From an uncultured Tenacibaculum sp. (GTDB lineage: Bacteria; Bacteroidota; Bacteroidia; Flavobacteriales; Flavobacteriaceae), in the NCBI RefSeq assembly GCF_947502995.1, contig NZ_CANNBW010000014.1, positions 62,001 to 126,000 of the forward strand: a DNA stretch of 64,000 nt. Reading direction: 5' to 3'. Shown piece after piece: positions 45,601 to 53,929 of the stretch; the first letter of the stretch is position 1; each line of letters opens with the position of its first letter. Made by a program: the position numbers and the translations under genes. The notes beneath the pieces are model-generated. The model did not search any database. It was not told the origin of the DNA and worked only from the letters and a program-made list of their open reading frames with translations.

Positions 45601-46320
45601 AGATTCAAACTCTTTGGTTTCGTAGAAATCAGGTTTATCTGCACTTTTAGGAGCAAATTGTTCAACTTTAGGTCCTTTTATGAAAGCTACATTATCTTTA
45701 TACGCAGAAACAATATCATTTGGATTTTGTTTAGAAGTCTCTTTAATCATTTTGAATAAAGAAGTAGGTTGTTCTTCTCCATCTATGACAAAAGTTCCAT
45801 TAAAAATTTTATGTCTACAGTGTTCTGAGTTTACTTGTGAAAAACCGAAAACTTCAGAATCTGTAAGCTTTCTTCCAATTCTTTCAGAAACTTCATTCAA
45901 ATATTCAACTTCTTCGCTACTTAAAGCTAAACCTTCTTGCTCATTATAAGCTGCAATATTTTCAATTGCTACAATTGGTTCAGGTGTAATGTTTATGGTG
46001 TACGTTTCTTGATCTAATTTTTCAAATTTTTGAGAAATCATCGGATCAAATTTAGAAAAATCTTTAGCGACAGCATTAAATTCTTCAATTCTTATAATAC
46101 CTTCAATACCCATATTTTGGGTAATTTCAACGGCATTTGTACTCCAAGGTGTAATCATAGCTGCTCTTGGTCCAACAAAAAAGGCGTCGATAGACGCCAC
46201 GTTTATTTTAGGTTGATTACCAAATAACCAAGTTAATTTTGCTATAGTCTCAGATGTTAATTCTTCTGTTGTTTGAACAGCAAAAACCTTGCTGTTTGTG
46301 TTTCCAAAGAAATGAATCAT
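42649..46320 (-). CDS. purL: phosphoribosylformylglycinamidine synthase
   Basis: The 1223-residue, single-chain PurL converts FGAR and glutamine to FGAM in purine synthesis. Visible parts are the N-terminal domain, the [11 protein letters not shown] block (near residue 164), the synthetase motifs [25 protein letters not shown] (split around 247) and [11 protein letters not shown], and the C-terminal glutaminase with Cys in GICNGCQ and His in SHGEGKF. The C-terminus FQWNWPYYP is typical. The large form with fused glutaminase has the expected length. Confidence 0.96.
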   Translation of the reverse strand: [1223 protein letters not shown]

Positions 46321-46389
46321 TATGTTAAGTTGTGTTTACGTGTTGTTATAAGGGTGTAAATTTAATTCTTTTGAATGAAATAGAAGCAT

Positions 46390-46415
46390 AAAAAAAGCGG
46401 CAAAATTTTGCCGCT
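46390..46415 (-). terminator. terminator of the secreted nuclease gene
   Basis: The palindrome AGCGGCAAAATTTTGCCGCT (46396-46415) is followed on the minus strand by a T run (46396 down to 46390). Confidence 0.85.
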
Positions 46416-46422
46416 CTAATTT

Positions 46423-48570
46423 TTACTTTACTAATATCTTTTGATGTTTATCTCCAGAATCTGTCTTTATTTTTAAAAAGTATATTCCAGTTTGTAAATT
46501 CTTAATAAAGATTGTGTTTTCATTTAAGTTTTTAGAAGAATTAAAAACTTCTTTACCATCTATAGAAAATACACTTACTCTATTAATAGTAACATTACTT
46601 TTGTTTTGAATTTTAATAGTTCCATCAATAGCTGGATTAGGAAAAACTTTTATACCATTTAGAATTTCTTCATCTACACTAGCTGTAGCTGTATTGTGAA
46701 TTCCGATATTTTCAACATTATCTCTAGGGAACTCTTCCCATTCATTTGCTAAATCGAAAGTTGTGTTAGGACTAACAACAGTTAATTTTCTACGTAATGT
46801 TTTATCTTTTGCAAAATTACCTGTTCCTCCATTGAAAACACCAATAATATCTATTAAAACATCATTTTTAAATAAACCAACAGGATCATTTCCATTGAAA
46901 TTTATAGGCTCTCCGTTGTTAGTTGCACTAGAGTTAGGATGATTTAAATCAGCTTCATCAATTAGTTTTTGAAGAGAAGCGCTTCCATTTATAATTACAT
47001 ATACATCTCCCGCCGCTATTGTTCCTGAAAGATTAAGAGGAGCAGACCAAGTTGAACCACCATTTCCATTTCTTCTGACACTATACACAGATAAATCAAT
47101 TGGATTAGAAGTAACATTAGCGATTTCAATAGCTTTATTATTACTTGACCCTTCTACATATTCTGAGAAAAATAGTTCATTTGCGCTTGAAGTTCCCCCA
47201 TCTGTAGTTGTTGCGTTTACTCCAGTACTTAATGAAGAAGAATTACCAACCGCATCTTTTGCTAAAACTTGAACACTATAAGTAGTAGAAGCTGTTAAAC
47301 TATTTGCAGTATATTCTGTATTCGTACTAGTTCCATTTACACTTCCATCAATATAAATTTCATATTCAGTGACAGCAGTATCATCAGTAGATGCATTCCA
47401 AGAAACTTTAAATGTAGTATCTGTTTCATTACTAATAATAATATTAGTTGGAGTAGTAGGAGCAGTTGTATCTTCTAAAGTTTTAGGTATTATTGGAGAA
47501 GTTTGAGCAGATTCATTACCAACAGCATCTTTTGCTAAAACCGAAATAGAAAATGTTGTATTAGAAGCTAAATTACTTAATGTATGGTTTGTACTTGTTA
47601 CATTAGTGTTTAAGGTTCCATCTACATAAATATCATAACTAGTTACATCAACATTGTCTGTTGAAGCTGTCCAAGAAATATCAATAGATGAAGTGGTGAT
47701 ATTACTAGCCATTAAATTTGTTGGCACAGTTGGAGCTTCTGTATCTGAACTTGAGTAAATTCCCCAAATATCTTCCGCATCTGGTCCTCCCCAAATTCTT
47801 GTAGCTAATCTTGGATTATCAATAAAAGGGTTTCTATTTCCTTGAGCATAAGTGTTTGAAGTATTTTCATGAAAAGTATTTCTTTGTTTTTCAACATCAG
47901 AAACAGGGTCTTCTGCATTCCATTGTAAAAACAAATCAATCATGTCATCTGGAGTAGCAGATGAACTACCAACACCAACTTGTGTAGGCTTACATTGGTC
48001 ACCATATCTTAAATACATGTACATGATAATTCTAGCTACATCACCTTTCCATTCGTCTCCAGGATACCATCCGTTTGTAACAGCTCCTGAATTACCAGAA
48101 CCAGTTGCAAATCTTTTATTTCCTCTTGATGAATTAATTTGTGTATCAGAAGGGCGTAAATTATGAGCGTCAGCATAAGGAGGTCCGTTTGTACCACCTG
48201 CGTCTAGATCAGGATTCCCTAATGAGTTAGCGTAAACATGCTCACGGTTCCATTCTCCGTTATTTCCTCCATTATCATTAATTCCTCTGGTTCTAGAAGT
48301 TGACCCAGAAGTACTGTAACCATAAATTAGTAAAACTTCTGAACTATTAACAGGATTTACATCAGTAACTCTAGAAGCTTCCCATATTCCTGGAGTATAA
48401 TCTAAAGCGTTAGTGTGAGTATTAATGATTTTTACAGATAAAGCATTTTTTAACGATGTACCTGTAAGATTTAGATCAACATCACTATAGTAACTTTGTT
48501 GACCATAAATTGAGCTTGCTAAGGTTAAACATAACAAGGCAAAAATAGTTAAAGGTATTTTTTTTACCAT
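46423..48570 (-). CDS. secreted endonuclease I with FN3, lamin-tail and T9SS domains
   Basis: The 715-residue protein has a Sec signal peptide (ending SIYGQ), then an endonuclease I (EndA/NucM) domain to about residue 265 with WNREHVYANS and DAHNLRPSDTQINSSRGN. Two fibronectin type III domains follow (about 275-365 and 370-460), then a lamin-tail domain (FFSEYVEGSSNNKAIEI, about 470-600). A type A T9SS sorting domain ends it (KVFPNPAIDGTIKIQ near 640; IYFLKI). It should be secreted by T9SS and degrade extracellular DNA or RNA, for nutrition or against neutrophil traps. Confidence 0.92.
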   Translation of the reverse strand: MVKKIPLTIFALLCLTLASSIYGQQSYYSDVDLNLTGTSLKNALSVKIINTHTNALDYTPGIWEASRVTDVNPVNSSEVLLIYGYSTSGSTSRTRGINDNGGNNGEWNREHVYANSLGNPDLDAGGTNGPPYADAHNLRPSDTQINSSRGNKRFATGSGNSGAVTNGWYPGDEWKGDVARIIMYMYLRYGDQCKPTQVGVGSSSATPDDMIDLFLQWNAEDPVSDVEKQRNTFHENTSNTYAQGNRNPFIDNPRLATRIWGGPDAEDIWGIYSSSDTEAPTVPTNLMASNITTSSIDISWTASTDNVDVTSYDIYVDGTLNTNVTSTNHTLSNLASNTTFSISVLAKDAVGNESAQTSPIIPKTLEDTTAPTTPTNIIISNETDTTFKVSWNASTDDTAVTEYEIYIDGSVNGTSTNTEYTANSLTASTTYSVQVLAKDAVGNSSSLSTGVNATTTDGGTSSANELFFSEYVEGSSNNKAIEIANVTSNPIDLSVYSVRRNGNGGSTWSAPLNLSGTIAAGDVYVIINGSASLQKLIDEADLNHPNSSATNNGEPINFNGNDPVGLFKNDVLIDIIGVFNGGTGNFAKDKTLRRKLTVVSPNTTFDLANEWEEFPRDNVENIGIHNTATASVDEEILNGIKVFPNPAIDGTIKIQNKSNVTINRVSVFSIDGKEVFNSSKNLNENTIFIKNLQTGIYFLKIKTDSGDKHQKILVK

Positions 48571-48607
48571 AAATAACTTTTTAAAGAATTGATTTAAAAA
48601 CTATAAT

Positions 48608-49393
48608 TTAATTTTTCCTAGGTATTCTATCTCTTTCAATTTTACCTTTTTTAATTGCTTTATAATTTTCATAACAATTTAATACAGCTTCGATTAACTG
48701 TAAATCACTAGCTTTTTTAATAAAGTATTCAGAATAATTACAATCATCTAACAACTTTGTTAATTGTTGTTTATCCATTTCTAAATATTCCATCATTACT
48801 TCTCTGTCAAACTTACCAGCTAACATTTTACGTAAATCGTCTTCTTTTTTAAGCTTTTGTAATTTTTTAAGTTGCTTGGGTTTTTTTCCAAACAAGTTAT
48901 AAACGAGATCTACAGGATTGAGAAGTTTAGCAATAGGAGAGGAGATTTTTTGTGGTCTTCCAACTTCATAAGTCTGTGGTAATCCATTTAAGTGTATTCT
49001 AGTAAATTTATCTTTAGGAACCTGTTTTATATCTACTTCTAAAACTCCAATTAACTTTGTAGATTTAATTACAATTTCTTTAACTTCTTCAGGTTTTTCA
49101 TTTAAGGCTATTTCTAATTCATTACCTTTTAATAAATCATTTGTTACTTTTAATTTAATAGATTCAAAACCTAAAAAAGAAACTAATACAGTATCGTTAG
49201 CTTTAGCAGTTAATTCAAAAAGTCCATCTTCATTAGTAATTGTACCAATAACTGTATTTAAATTTAGAACATGTGAAGCACTAAGTGGTTTCTTGGTAAC
49301 AGCATGAACAACTTGGCCTCTTAATTTATTTTCTTGAGAAAAAGTGATAGAAACACTAAAGATAAGTATTAGTAAATATATTTTTTTTAGCAT
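48608..49393 (-). CDS. carboxypeptidase-regulatory-like domain protein
   Basis: I start at ATG 49393 (MLKKIYLLILIFSVS, 261 residues), giving a clean signal peptide; the 13 codons upstream look non-coding. A CarboxypepD_reg-like beta-sandwich follows (RGQVVHAVTKKPLSASHVLNLNT, then GLFEL and VSFLGFESI, about residues 25-100). The C-terminal half is basic and helical (KLKKEDDLRKMLAGKFDREVMMEYLEM). Such proteins are widespread in Bacteroidota with no fixed role. The short distance to the nuclease gene (37 bp) suggests possible co-transcription. Confidence 0.75.
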   Translation of the reverse strand: MLKKIYLLILIFSVSITFSQENKLRGQVVHAVTKKPLSASHVLNLNTVIGTITNEDGLFELTAKANDTVLVSFLGFESIKLKVTNDLLKGNELEIALNEKPEEVKEIVIKSTKLIGVLEVDIKQVPKDKFTRIHLNGLPQTYEVGRPQKISSPIAKLLNPVDLVYNLFGKKPKQLKKLQKLKKEDDLRKMLAGKFDREVMMEYLEMDKQQLTKLLDDCNYSEYFIKKASDLQLIEAVLNCYENYKAIKKGKIERDRIPRKN

Positions 49394-49466
49394 AGTGCAA
49401 TAATACGGAATATTTATGGTGATATTAGTCAATTATACGTTAAAGAACTTTCAAAAAATATACCAT

Positions 49467-49499
49467 AAAAAAACGTTTCTTTAATTAAAAAGAAACGTT
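49467..49499 (-). terminator. terminator after tRNA-Leu
   Basis: Perfect 11-bp arms AACGTTTCTTT (49472-49482) and AAAGAAACGTT (49489-49499), with a minus-strand T run at 49473-49467. Confidence 0.8.
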
Positions 49500-49504
49500 C
49501 TGAG

Positions 49505-49588
49505 TGCGCATAAGAAGATTCGAACTTCCACATTCATAAGAATACTGCCCCCTCAAGGCAGCGCGTCTACCAATTCCGCCATATGCGC
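49505..49588 (-). tRNA. tRNA-Leu (anticodon GAG)
   Basis: The cloverleaf reads on the minus strand: acceptor GCGCATA/TATGCGC with discriminator A, D arm GCGGAATTGGTAGACGC, anticodon stem CTGCC/GGCAG with loop TTGAGGG (anticodon GAG), a long class II variable arm, and T arm GGAAG/CTTCT with loop TTCGAAT. CCA is not encoded. A dedicated terminator follows. Confidence 0.93.
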
Positions 49589-49593
49589 TTAAA

Positions 49594-49624
49594 CAAAAAA
49601 AGTTAAGCAAATGCTTAACTTTTT
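49594..49624 (-). terminator. terminator between tRNA-Lys and tRNA-Leu
   Basis: Arms AAAAAGTTAAGC (49597-49608) and GCTTAACTTTTT (49613-49624) form a perfect 12-bp stem with T-rich tails. It separates the two tRNA genes on the minus strand. Confidence 0.75.
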
Positions 49625-49625
49625 G

Positions 49626-49698
49626 TGACCGGGCTGGGGCTCGAACCCAGGACCCTCTCCTTAAAAGGGAGATGCTCTACCAACTGAGCTACCCGGTC
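49626..49698 (-). tRNA. tRNA-Lys (anticodon TTT)
   Basis: The minus-strand cloverleaf has acceptor GACCGGG/CCCGGTC with discriminator A, D arm GCTCAGTTGGTAGAGC, anticodon stem TCTCC/GGAGA with loop CTTTTAA (anticodon TTT), and T arm CTGGG/CCCAG with loop TTCGAGC. The 73-nt length is standard and CCA is not encoded. Confidence 0.95.
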
Positions 49699-49806
49699 TG
49701 TTATTGTTGCTCCGAAAAGCGGTTGCAAATATACATACGTTTTTTAAAACTTGAAAGTATTTTTTGTGTTTTTTTTTTAATATTTGTGAAAGAAAAATTT
49801 ATATAC

Positions 49807-50331
49807 ATGAAAATTATACTTTTAGGTTATATGGGAAGTGGTAAATCTACCATAGGGAAATTAGTTTCTGAAGCGGAAAATTTACCTTTTATAGATTTAG
49901 ACCATTACATAGAAAGTAAATTGAATAAAACAATTCCAGAAATTTTTGATGTAGAAGGGGAGATTTTTTTCAGACTAAAAGAACATGAATACCTAAAAGA
50001 ACTTTTAGATAAAGATGATGATTTTATTCTTTCCTTAGGTGGTGGTACACCATGTTATGCTGGAAATATGGATGTAATTAATAAGAGAGAAAATGTAATT
50101 TCCATTTATTTAAGAACATCAATCAATACAATAGTTGAAAGATTAAAGGGTGAAAAAGAATCAAGACCTTTAGTAGCTAAACTAAATGATGAAGAATTAC
50201 ATGAGTTTATAGCTAAGCATTTATTTGAACGTAGTTTTTTCTATGAACAAGCCACGGAGAAAGTAAATACTAGTGATAAAACTATAGATGAAATTAAATT
50301 AACGATTCAATCTACTCTAAAAAAGCAATAA
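49807..50331 (+). CDS. aroK: shikimate kinase
   Basis: The enzyme phosphorylates shikimate in aromatic amino acid synthesis. Walker A is GYMGSGKSTIG at residues 7-17, and the shikimate-binding D in FIDLDHYIE and GGGTPC are present. I start at ATG 49807 (174 residues); an upstream frame runs through the tRNA-Lys gene and is not real. Its last 20 bp overlap the convergent phosphoribosyltransferase gene. Confidence 0.94.
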   Translation: MKIILLGYMGSGKSTIGKLVSEAENLPFIDLDHYIESKLNKTIPEIFDVEGEIFFRLKEHEYLKELLDKDDDFILSLGGGTPCYAGNMDVINKRENVISIYLRTSINTIVERLKGEKESRPLVAKLNDEELHEFIAKHLFERSFFYEQATEKVNTSDKTIDEIKLTIQSTLKKQ

Positions 50332-50815
50332 TATCATTATTGTTAAATTCTACTACAACATGCTCTTTTATAGATGTTGATAATGAAATACCCTTAAAAT
50401 CGGCTTTTATAGGGTATTTTTTATGGTTTCTATTTACTAATACTGCTGTTTTAAATTTCTTTAAAGGAACCCCTAAAAAGTGTTTTACAGCATATATTAA
50501 AGTAGTTCCAGAGTGTAAAACATCATCTACCAATACCAGAGGTTTGTTAATGTAATCTTCAACAGCAATATCAGTCGTAATTTCTTCTAATGGATTTTTT
50601 TTGTTGATACTTACTTTACAAAGAGTGATATTTAAATCAGAAATACTTTTTAGTTCTTCAACAATTTTTTCCGCTAACAAATAACCATTATTTGCTATAC
50701 CAGCTATAACAACTTCATTTTCTTGATGATTCACTTCATAAATTTGATAAGCTATTCTCTTTATTTTTTGATGAATCTGTGTATTATTTAAAATGATATT
50801 ATTTGTCTCTGTCAT
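50312..50815 (-). CDS. PyrR-like phosphoribosyltransferase
   Basis: The 167-residue type I PRTase has the PRPP loop VLVDDVLHSGTTLIYAVKHF near residue 95 and an early GIANNGYLLAEKI. It resembles PyrR/uracil phosphoribosyltransferase-like proteins; no RNA-binding evidence for attenuation is visible, so I keep the general name. It follows the S4-domain gene by 9 bp. Confidence 0.85.
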   Translation of the reverse strand: MTETNNIILNNTQIHQKIKRIAYQIYEVNHQENEVVIAGIANNGYLLAEKIVEELKSISDLNITLCKVSINKKNPLEEITTDIAVEDYINKPLVLVDDVLHSGTTLIYAVKHFLGVPLKKFKTAVLVNRNHKKYPIKADFKGISLSTSIKEHVVVEFNNNDIIAFLE

Positions 50816-50824
50816 ACTGCAAAT

Positions 50825-51205
50825 TTATGAATCTTCTTCATTAGTTTCATAATAATCTTCAATATCTCTTCGGTCTTTTTTAGTTGGTCTCCCTGTTCCT
50901 TTTTTCCTGTAATAATCTTTGGCGTATTTTAATAACTCTGTTTTTTCAAACTCTTCTTTAGGAGTTATATCTTTCCTATATAAATCAACTAATTTAGCAC
51001 CGACTCTATTCGGAGGTATATCTAAAACAGTTATTTTATAATTGATCTGATTTTTACGAACAGTTATCGTTTCTCCTCCAAAAATATCTCTTGAAGGTTT
51101 ACAAATTTTATCATCTATTTTTACTTGTCCTTTTTTACAAGCATTTGTGGCTATATTTCTTGTTTTAAACAATCTTATACACCATAAATATTTATCAATC
51201 CTCAT
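50825..51205 (-). CDS. S4-domain RNA-binding protein, Hsp15-like
   Basis: The 126-residue basic protein begins with an S4 domain (MRIDKYLWCIRLFKTRNIATNACKKG is split here as MRIDKYLWCIRLFKTR and NACKKGQVKID). It ends in a charged tail with GTGRPTKKDRRDIEDYY. E. coli Hsp15 binds stalled 50S subunits that carry nascent chains and aids their recycling. The length and tail fit that family. Confidence 0.88.
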   Translation of the reverse strand: MRIDKYLWCIRLFKTRNIATNACKKGQVKIDDKICKPSRDIFGGETITVRKNQINYKITVLDIPPNRVGAKLVDLYRKDITPKEEFEKTELLKYAKDYYRKKGTGRPTKKDRRDIEDYYETNEEDS

Positions 51206-51281
51206 TCAAAAAGTTAATTTTTTGTTGACTTCTTTTTACAAAGGTATAAAAATGGTAAATTGCAAGCCTAAATAAAAATAA

Positions 51282-52199
51282 ATGATGAAAATAAAACATA
51301 TACTATTAGTTGGTATTATTTCAATTTTAGTGTATTCGTGTGGTGATGATGGTCCTGTGAGTACAATTGATCCAAACTTTGATCATGCAGCACAATCTGT
51401 TATTGATAATGATTCTTTAGTTAAATTTTTTAAAAATCATTATTATGATTTAGATACTGATTTGGTAAAACCTATGGAAGATGGTAAAACGCCACTTTCT
51501 GAAGATCCAAATTTAAAGACACAAGATGTTGTTGAAACTATTAATGGTAATGATATTGATTTTAAACTTTACGCTTATGTTAGAGATGAAGGTACATCAC
51601 CAAAAGGAAATCCAACTGTTGTAGATTCTGTTTTAGTAAATTATTCTGGAAGAAAAATTTTAGATACAGAAAGAATTAGTCCTACTCAGTTTGATGTTAA
51701 CATTAATACTTGGTTTGTTTTAGGTTCAGGAGTTATTCGTGGTTGGACTTACGGAATGACAAATTTTAAAGGAGGAATTAACGCAAGTGTTCCTAATGGA
51801 CCATTAACATATTCAGGTACAGGTAAAGGTGTTTTATTTATTCCTTCTGGTTTAGCTTATAGAAATGAAGGAATTCTAACTGGTGGAATATTACCTAATG
51901 ACATATTAATGTTTTATGTGGAGATGAATGATATTGTTGAAAATACAGATGGCGATGTTGATGGAATACCATCAATATTAGAAGATTTAGATGGAGATGG
52001 AAAACCATGGAACGACGATACAGATGGAGACGGATTACCAAATTTTGCTGATACAGACGACGATGGAGATCTTATCTTAACAAGAAATGAAGATACTATG
52101 ATAGAAGATAATAATCCGTTAAATGATTTTAGTGATCCAGATAATCCTACATTACCAGATTATTTAAATCCAGATATCAGAAAATCTAAGGATAATTAA
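51282..52199 (+). CDS. FKBP-type peptidyl-prolyl isomerase lipoprotein with Ca-binding tail
   Basis: The lipoprotein signal ends YSCGDD (near residue 20). An FKBP-like domain (about residues 110-215: DSVLVNYSGR, FVLGSGVIRGWTYGM, LFIPSGLAYRNEG) is followed by an acidic tail of repeated DxDxDG calcium motifs (DTDGDGLPNFADTDDDGD). This layout recurs in Flavobacteriaceae gliding- or envelope-related PPIases. It probably folds exported proteins at the outer membrane. ATG 51282 and ATG 51285 are equally possible starts. Confidence 0.85.
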   Translation: MMKIKHILLVGIISILVYSCGDDGPVSTIDPNFDHAAQSVIDNDSLVKFFKNHYYDLDTDLVKPMEDGKTPLSEDPNLKTQDVVETINGNDIDFKLYAYVRDEGTSPKGNPTVVDSVLVNYSGRKILDTERISPTQFDVNINTWFVLGSGVIRGWTYGMTNFKGGINASVPNGPLTYSGTGKGVLFIPSGLAYRNEGILTGGILPNDILMFYVEMNDIVENTDGDVDGIPSILEDLDGDGKPWNDDTDGDGLPNFADTDDDGDLILTRNEDTMIEDNNPLNDFSDPDNPTLPDYLNPDIRKSKDN

Positions 52200-52218
52200 T
52201 ATCCTAATAAGTATAAAT

Positions 52219-52255
52219 AAAAAAGGACAACGAATTTCGTTGTCCTTTTTATTTT
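52219..52255. terminator. terminator after the FKBP gene
   Basis: Arms AAAAAGGACAACGAA (52220-52234) and TTCGTTGTCCTTTTT (52236-52250) form a long stem that terminates on both strands of the convergent pair. Confidence 0.85.
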
Positions 52256-52269
52256 ATAGTAGATTTTAA

Positions 52270-52878
52270 TTAAAATCTGTACGAAAGTCCTATAATAATT
52301 TGATTTACTCTAGTGTCGAAATTTGCTGATCCAACATTAGAAATTAATTCAGATTCTACATCAGAAAAAGCTCTTTCCCAACGTAAGTCTAAACCAACTT
52401 TTCCTATTTCTATTCCACCTCCTAATTGTAAACCAACAGTAAAACCATCAGCTTTTATATTAGAAACAGCATCAAAATCTAAATCACCATCAATTAAATA
52501 CTGAAAAGATGGTCCAATATGAGCATAAGCTATTTTGAAGAATTTTTTTCCTAATAATACAGGAATATCTATTTTCTGAAAATCGTAATTAGCTTTAGTT
52601 GTAAGAGGAGTTGTGTTTAATTCTACTTCACTTTTTAAAGATGTATATACCAATTCAGGTCTAATATACCAACCTGTCATTGGAAGTTTAAAACGTAACC
52701 AAACACCAGCATGAAAACCTGTTCTGCTTTCTGCATTTCCGTTAATAATATCATCAGAAACATCTCTAAATGAATCTGAGTTGTAGTTTATACCTCCTTT
52801 AATACCAAAACCTATTTGCGCTTCAGAAAATTGTACAGCTGCAAATAATAAGCATAATGTAAAAATAAGTTTCTTCAT
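52270..52878 (-). CDS. PorT-family outer membrane beta-barrel protein
   Basis: The 202-residue protein has a signal peptide (ending FSEAQ), the typical GFGIKGGINYNSDS first strand, an 8-strand-like pattern, and a C-terminal IIGLSYRF aromatic end. It belongs to the broad PorT/OMP_b-brl_2 group. It is not itself evidence of a T9SS PorT. Confidence 0.8.
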   Translation of the reverse strand: MKKLIFTLCLLFAAVQFSEAQIGFGIKGGINYNSDSFRDVSDDIINGNAESRTGFHAGVWLRFKLPMTGWYIRPELVYTSLKSEVELNTTPLTTKANYDFQKIDIPVLLGKKFFKIAYAHIGPSFQYLIDGDLDFDAVSNIKADGFTVGLQLGGGIEIGKVGLDLRWERAFSDVESELISNVGSANFDTRVNQIIIGLSYRF

Positions 52879-52904
52879 AATTTTACTTTTAGAATTATTG
52901 TATA

Positions 52905-52930
52905 TAAAAAAACGAGTTATTAACTCGTTT
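52905..52930 (-). terminator. terminator of the transketolase gene
   Basis: Palindrome AAACGAGTTA/TAACTCGTTT (52910-52919, 52921-52930), followed on the minus strand by a T run. It overlaps the stop codon of the transketolase gene by 2 bp. Confidence 0.75.
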
Positions 52931-53879
52931 ATTTTCTCTTTATTACTTTCTTAACAGCTGCTATGACAGCTTCATCGTTAATTTTGTATTTTTTCATTAG
53001 TTGATCTGGTGTTCCAGATTCTCCAAAACTATCATCTACAGCAACAAACTCTTGTGGAGTAGGAGCGTTTTGAGCTAAACAACGTGCAACACTTTCACCT
53101 AATCCTCCTAATTTATTATGCTCTTCCGCAGTAACAACACATTTTGTTTTTGCTACAGAGGCTAAAATAGCTTCTTCATCTAAAGGTTTTATCGTATGAA
53201 TATTAATAACTTCAGCAGAAATCCCTTCTTTTTCTAATTCCTCAGCAGCTAATAAAGATTCCCAAACTAAATGACCTGTAGCAACTATAGTTACATCTGT
53301 ACCTTCAGTTAATTTAATAGCTTTTCCAATTTTAAATTCACCTTGTGGCATGAAAACTGGAACTTTTGGTCTACCAAAACGTAAATAAACTGGTCCATCA
53401 TGTTCAGCAATAGCGATTGTAGCTTCTTTAGTTTGGTTATAGTCACATGTATTAATCACAGTCATACCAGGTAACATTTTCATTAACCCAATATCCTCTA
53501 AAATTTGGTGTGTTGCACCATCTTCACCTAAAGTTAAACCTGCGTGAGAAGCACATATTTTAACGTTCTTATGTGAATACGCAATAGATTGACGAATTTG
53601 ATCGTAAACTCTTCCTGTAGAGAAATTCGCAAATGTTCCTGTAAAAGGAATTTTACCACCAATAGTAAGTCCAGCTGCTATTCCCATCATGTTTGCTTCT
53701 GCAATACCTACTTGAAAAAAGCGATCTGGATGATTTTTCTCGAATTCATTCATTTTTAATGAACCTGTTAAATCAGCACATAAGGCTACTACATTAGGAT
53801 TTGTTTTCCCTAATTCAGTTAAACCGTCACCAAAACCAGAACGTGTGTCTTTTTTTTCTGTAAATGTGTATTTTTTCAT
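52929..53879 (-). CDS. transketolase C-terminal subunit
   Basis: The 316-residue protein (start ATG 53879, MKKYTFTEKKDTR) holds the pyrimidine-binding and C-terminal domains of a split transketolase: GLTELGKTNPNVVALCADLTGS, QVGIAEANMMGIAAGL, HAGLTLGEDGATHQ and YLRFGRPKVPVF. It needs an N-terminal partner that binds the TPP diphosphate, and none is adjacent. A longer frame to 53903 adds eight non-conserved residues. Confidence 0.9.
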   Translation of the reverse strand: MKKYTFTEKKDTRSGFGDGLTELGKTNPNVVALCADLTGSLKMNEFEKNHPDRFFQVGIAEANMMGIAAGLTIGGKIPFTGTFANFSTGRVYDQIRQSIAYSHKNVKICASHAGLTLGEDGATHQILEDIGLMKMLPGMTVINTCDYNQTKEATIAIAEHDGPVYLRFGRPKVPVFMPQGEFKIGKAIKLTEGTDVTIVATGHLVWESLLAAEELEKEGISAEVINIHTIKPLDEEAILASVAKTKCVVTAEEHNKLGGLGESVARCLAQNAPTPQEFVAVDDSFGESGTPDQLMKKYKINDEAVIAAVKKVIKRK

Positions 53880-53929
53880 TGTCGTGTTGTAAATTCTGCC
53901 CAAAAATAAACTTTTAGCTTATAAGAAGG

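Noticed and set aside
49672-49806. N-terminal extension of shikimate kinase
   Set aside because: The frame runs through the tRNA-Lys gene on the other strand, and the conserved domain starts at the ATG at 49807.
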